Under the pieces are notes generated by a model. It searched no databases and had not been told where the DNA came from. It saw only the letters and a list, made by a program, of their open reading frames with translations. Positions 7,918-10,084 of a stretch of 10,084 bases of DNA are shown in pieces. A program made the translations under genes and the position numbers. The stretch's first letter is position 1. Each line of letters begins with the position of its first letter. The DNA lies in assembly GCA_022712735.1 (NCBI GenBank), contig JAFLKA010000284.1:1-10084 (forward strand). The letters are read 5' to 3'. This DNA is from Marinosulfonomonas sp. GTDB taxonomy: Bacteria > Pseudomonadota > Alphaproteobacteria > Rhodobacterales > Rhodobacteraceae.

Positions 7918-8905
7918 TGGCGGCATCCTCTAACGAAATTTTCGGCATTCCCAGACCCGTGCGCGGCATGGCCACAACAGGGTGTTCCGTGCGCATGGCC
8001 ACACGCAATTTGGCGGAACGCGACCGCGGGTTTTGGGCAAGTTCATCATCATCCGGCCCGATTGCGCGGCGACTGATCAGTTTGAATTGCGGTTTTTGTT
8101 CAACAGTTTCAGGAGCATAACGGTTGGCACGCCCTGCCCCGCCGGACCGTGACGCAAAGTAGCGTTTGACCACGCGATCCTCAAGCGAATGAAAGGTAAC
8201 GACCGCCAGCTTGCCGCCGGGTTTCAGCGCCCGTTCAGCGGCCTCTAGCCCCGACAGAAGTTCGCCAAATTCGTCATTCACCGCAATGCGGATGGCCTGA
8301 AATGTGCGGGTTGCGGGGTGGCTTTGGCCGGGTTTGGAGCGCGGCAAAACACCCTCGATCACCTCGGCCAATTGCAGGGTGGTTTCAAACGGTGCTAATC
8401 CGCGGGCCTTTACAATTGCAGCCGCAATCCGGCGCGAGGCGCGTTCTTCGCCATATTGGAAAATGATGTCGGCCAGCTCGGCCTCGGTGGCGGCATTCAC
8501 CAGATCGGCGGCAGATGGCCCCGATTGGCTCATCCGCATATCAAGTGGTCCGTCTTTCATGAATGAAAAGCCGCGATCAGCACGGTCCAGCTGCATCGAG
8601 GAGACCCCGAGGTCCAGCACAATACCGTCGAGTAGCTCGCCACTATAGGTGTCTAGCTTGCTAAACGTGCCCTCGACAAATGTCAGCTTGCCCGCAAAAT
8701 CACCGGCCCACGACGCCGCCATTTCAAACGCCAGCGGGTCACGATCCACCCCGATCACATGATCCGCACCGGCCTCAAGCAGACCACGCGCATAGCCGCC
8801 AGCGCCAAAGGTGCCATCAAGCCAAAGCCCCGAAACAGGGGCAACAGCGGCCAGCAAAGGGCGCAATAAAACAGGGATATGTGGAGCATCGGGAGCAAGC
8901 ATCAT
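7910..8905 (-). CDS. rsmH: RsmH (MraW), 16S rRNA (cytosine-1402-N4)-methyltransferase
   Basis: RsmH uses S-adenosylmethionine to methylate N4 of C1402 in the decoding centre of 16S rRNA. The 331-residue product is of usual family size. The Rossmann methyltransferase core shows [11 protein letters not shown] (30-40, the SAM loop), GVDRDP (52-57) and [10 protein letters not shown] (98-107), followed by RGFSF and GPLDMRM (111-125). Later family motifs are [12 protein letters not shown] and [15 protein letters not shown]. The gene begins ATGATG; the first ATG (8903-8905) has AAGGGG 8 nt upstream and follows the mraZ stop by 3 bp. Its end overlaps ftsL. It is the usual second gene of the dcw cluster, although its product acts on the ribosome rather than the wall. 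Confidence 0.98.
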   Translation of the reverse strand: MMLAPDAPHIPVLLRPLLAAVAPVSGLWLDGTFGAGGYARGLLEAGADHVIGVDRDPLAFEMAASWAGDFAGKLTFVEGTFSKLDTYSGELLDGIVLDLGVSSMQLDRADRGFSFMKDGPLDMRMSQSGPSAADLVNAATEAELADIIFQYGEERASRRIAAAIVKARGLAPFETTLQLAEVIEGVLPRSKPGQSHPATRTFQAIRIAVNDEFGELLSGLEAAERALKPGGKLAVVTFHSLEDRVVKRYFASRSGGAGRANRYAPETVEQKPQFKLISRRAIGPDDDELAQNPRSRSAKLRVAMRTEHPVVAMPRTGLGMPKISLEDAANA

Positions 8906-8908
8906 CGG

Positions 8909-9409
8909 CTACGCCCCTTCATCACCGTCAAGATAGATTGAAGGATCGGCATCAGGATCAAATTCATCATCCGCCGTCAGACCACTATACATTTCAGCAT
9001 CATAAGTGGCGGGGTTCCAGACCTCGAAGGTGTCGCCGTTGCCGATGAAATAGGCTTCTTTCTCAAGGCCGATTTTCTCGCGGTATTTAGCGGACAAAAC
9101 CAAGCGTCCGGTTTCATCCACCGATGTGGTCATGGCCTGGGCATGATATAGACGCTGGAGCGCGATCCTCTTCTTGGAGCCACGCGGCAATTTGTTGATT
9201 TTCTTGTCGACCTTGGCAATCGCTTTGGCGGTGAAACACTCCAGCTGTTTGCGGTTCTCACCACCGGCAACAATCACGATGGCGGGGTTTAGACCCTCTT
9301 TCCAGTCGGGATCACCTGCCTCGAGCACACGGCGAAACAGGGCGGGGATAGACACCCTGCCCTTTGCATCCACTTTATTGTGGGCTTCACCTCTAAACGT
9401 ACTCGACAC
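8909..9409 (-). CDS. mraZ: MraZ, DNA-binding transcriptional regulator of the dcw cluster
   Basis: MraZ is a ring-forming DNA-binding protein with two AbrB-like half-domains; in other bacteria it binds repeats upstream of its own gene and controls the dcw operon. Both half-domain signatures are visible: KVDAKGRVSIPALFR (12-26) and SVDETGRLVLSAKYR (96-110). The C-terminal tail is acidic (DDEFDPDADPSIYLDGDEGA). The frame opens at an ATG (9434-9436) with no ribosome site. A perfect AGGAGG at 9420-9425 sits 10 nt before an in-frame GTG (9407-9409), and starting there gives a normal MraZ N-terminus (MSSTFRGEAHNKVDAKGR). I therefore choose the GTG, giving 166 residues; the ATG start would add nine. 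The gene lies behind a long structured leader with candidate MraZ sites near the promoter, so autoregulation is plausible. Confidence 0.95.
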   Translation of the reverse strand: MSSTFRGEAHNKVDAKGRVSIPALFRRVLEAGDPDWKEGLNPAIVIVAGGENRKQLECFTAKAIAKVDKKINKLPRGSKKRIALQRLYHAQAMTTSVDETGRLVLSAKYREKIGLEKEAYFIGNGDTFEVWNPATYDAEMYSGLTADDEFDPDADPSIYLDGDEGA

Positions 9410-9443
9410 TGCCTTACGGCCTCCTGATAAATTCATGTCCCGG

Positions 9444-9490
9444 AAAAGGAAACGGCGGGTTTGAGTTAGCTGCCACTACTCAACCCGCCG
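9444..9490 (-). terminator. Terminator or attenuator hairpin in the mraZ leader
   Basis: On the coding strand, CGGCGGGTTGAGT (9490-9478) pairs with ACTCAAACCCGCCG (9466-9453) over 13 bp with one bulged A and an 11-nt loop, followed at once by TTTCCTTTT. This has the form of a somewhat weak intrinsic terminator. It lies 34 nt upstream of the mraZ GTG, so full termination would silence the operon; partial termination, giving a leader RNA plus read-through mRNA, fits best. Confidence 0.72.
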
Positions 9491-9665
9491 CCCTCGTCCC
9501 GTTTCCGGGGAATGTCCAGCTGCGCGCGCCACCTGGGGGGATGTCTGCTCGCTCGCGCGCCGGATCTCTCTAGTTAGATAAAAGCGGGTGCCTGTATGAA
9601 ACCTGACTTAGGTGCCTATGTTCGGGGTTCTTTATCTGCCCCAATTAATTGCCCGTTGTTATCTT
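9444..9665 (-). ncRNA. upsM: Probable UpsM-like leader small RNA of the dcw operon
   Basis: In Rhodobacter sphaeroides the dcw cluster is preceded by an unusually long 5' leader that gives rise to the abundant small RNA UpsM, about 200 nt, upstream of mraZ. Here the same position holds a sigma70-like promoter (9672-9701), with a transcription start estimated at 9665, and a terminator-like hairpin ending near 9444. That predicts a transcript of about 220 nt. The stretch has no open frame with a ribosome site and is strongly structured in its second half (the GC-rich repeats GGCGCGCG at 9554-9561 and 9524-9531, then the nested inverted repeats near 9439-9510). I have not compared it with the known UpsM sequence. 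The call rests on position, size and architecture, and the ends are estimates. Confidence 0.55.
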
Positions 9666-9671
9666 GAAATA

Positions 9672-9701
9672 TGTATACACATGGGAATTCATGGGCGTCA
9701 A
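9672..9701 (-). promoter_or_regulatory. Candidate sigma70 promoter of the dcw operon leader
   Basis: On the minus strand, TTGACG (9701-9696; five of six bases match TTGACA) is followed after 18 nt by TATACA (9677-9672; four of six match TATAAT). Transcription would begin near 9665, about 256 nt before the mraZ GTG. It is the best promoter-like pair I see in the intergenic region. TGGG motifs fall in its spacer and just upstream, which suggests regulated initiation. Confidence 0.55.
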
Positions 9702-9735
9702 CGGTTTTCTATGGGATTTCTTTGTGTTTACTGGG
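9682..9735 (+). promoter_or_regulatory. Phased TGGG motifs across the promoter (candidate MraZ operator)
   Basis: TGGG occurs on the + strand at 9682, 9692, 9712 and 9732, exactly 10, 20 and 20 bp apart, each followed by A or C. The skipped register at 9702 holds a degenerate CGGT. The first two copies (TGGGA, 5 nt, TGGGC) have the form described for E. coli MraZ boxes, TGGGN direct repeats with 5-nt spacers. Two copies lie in the promoter spacer and two upstream of the -35 box. They run on the strand opposite to mraZ. Binding by MraZ is inferred, not shown. Confidence 0.5.
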
Positions 9736-9792
9736 ATTTAGCTATGCTTGCAGACATCGCCAACCCAGAACGTAAAAAGAACATGTGGCACA

Positions 9793-9827
9793 ATATGTAG
9801 ATACACCCACCTTAACCCACTACATAT
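9793..9827. promoter_or_regulatory. Inverted repeat enclosing two TGGGT boxes
   Basis: ATATGTAG (9793-9800) and CTACATAT (9820-9827) are perfect inverted copies separated by 19 bp. Between them, on the mraZ coding strand, are two TGGGT motifs exactly 10 bp apart (9819-9815 and 9809-9805), so TGGGT, TAAGG, TGGGT. This again has the repeat and 5-nt spacer form of MraZ boxes, now in the mraZ direction. It lies about 90 bp upstream of the candidate -35 box and could be a distal operator or a site for another dimeric regulator. Confidence 0.45.
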
Positions 9828-9940
9828 GGTGTGTTAAAAAAGATGTGAAATAATCCCATGTTTTCCCTGAAATTCTGACATTTTGAATATTTACCATTAA
9901 AACAGAGACTGATTCAATCATAGCTGCCCAAAGATTCGCC

Positions 9941-9976
9941 ATAAATCAAAGAATGGGTCGGTGTTACCCGACCCAT
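9941..9976 (-). terminator. Intrinsic terminator of the gene upstream of mraZ
   Basis: A perfect 9-bp stem, ATGGGTCGG with CCGACCCAT (9976-9968 and 9961-9953 on the minus strand), closes a 6-nt loop and is followed by TCTTTGATTTAT. It lies about 28 bp past the stop codon of the partial gene at the window edge, so it most likely ends that transcript and separates it from the dcw operon. Confidence 0.8.
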
Positions 9977-10004
9977 CCCATGTAATCCCGTGACTGGTTG
10001 GTGT

Positions 10005-10084
10005 CTAGGCCACGCCGCCGTCAATCAGCCCTTTGGCCAGCGTCGCATAGGCCTCGGCCAATGGCCCCTCGCCCACCGCAACCG
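10005..10084 (-). CDS. Unidentified protein, last 25 residues
   Basis: A minus-strand frame enters from the window edge and ends at TAG (10005-10007). The visible end is VAVGEGPLAEAYATLAKGLI followed by DGGVA. Codons are strongly G/C at third positions, as in the dcw genes; the other two minus-strand frames are broken by or pass through an internal stop or give no sensible end; and a clear terminator follows, so this is a real gene end. The piece is too short to identify and carries no recognised motif. The terminator and long intergenic region indicate that it is not in the dcw operon. Confidence 0.7.
   Translation of the reverse strand, partial: VAVGEGPLAEAYATLAKGLIDGGVA

Noticed and set aside
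9440..9665. RNase P RNA (rnpB) in the mraZ leader
   Set aside because: The conserved core such as GAGGAAAGTCCGG is not found on either strand, and the stretch is too short for a full RNase P RNA.
9612..9800. A 62-codon + strand frame in the mraZ upstream region
   Set aside because: It has no ribosome site, atypical codons and AT-rich composition, and it covers the candidate promoter and operator motifs on the opposite strand.
1..10084. Mobile elements, attachment sites, tRNA genes or a CRISPR array
   Set aside because: No transposase or integrase frame, no terminal inverted repeats flanking the TPR insertion, no cloverleaf, and no regularly spaced repeats with unique spacers were seen.

Overview
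The window is the 5' half of a dcw (division and cell wall) cluster, all on the minus strand. Reading from high to low coordinates the order is mraZ, rsmH (mraW), ftsL, ftsI, murE, murF, mraY, a TPR-protein gene and the start of murD. The gene order, high-GC third codon positions and protein details (an FtsL beginning MRSLLYV, a MraZ with the KVDAKGRVSIP motif, meso-DAP-type MurE) point to an alphaproteobacterium, most likely Rhodobacteraceae. This is inferred from family knowledge; no search was run.

Layout. 10005-10084 holds the last 25 codons of an unidentified minus-strand gene, followed by a clear intrinsic terminator (9953-9976). 9410-9952 is a long, partly AT-rich intergenic region with a sigma70-like promoter (9672-9701), TGGG motifs at exact 10-bp multiples across that promoter, and an inverted repeat enclosing two more such motifs. 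Its roughly 220-nt leader ends in a terminator-like hairpin (9444-9490) just before mraZ. This matches the arrangement known in Rhodobacter sphaeroides, where the dcw 5' leader yields the small RNA UpsM. From 9409 down to 1715 the genes are tightly packed: 4-nt ATGA overlaps at ftsL/ftsI and murE/murF, an 8-nt overlap at rsmH/ftsL, 3 bp between mraZ and rsmH, and 26-29 bp at the two widest gaps.

The operon makes a regulator (MraZ), a 16S rRNA methyltransferase (RsmH), two septal proteins (FtsL, FtsI/PBP3) and the enzymes that add meso-diaminopimelate (MurE) and D-Ala-D-Ala (MurF) to the UDP-MurNAc peptide, load it onto the lipid carrier (MraY) and, one step earlier, add D-glutamate (MurD).

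The departure from the textbook order lies between mraY and murD, which are normally adjacent. Here 1.56 kb separates them: a 423-codon gene for a probably membrane-anchored protein with kinesin-light-chain-type TPR repeats (430-1701), then 273 bp of non-coding DNA with a G-quadruplex motif on the + strand and four 11-bp phased repeats. I see no tRNA, rRNA, CRISPR array, transposase or phage gene. The core genes are ordinary; the points worth a second look are the mraZ leader and its regulatory sites, and the insertion before murD.
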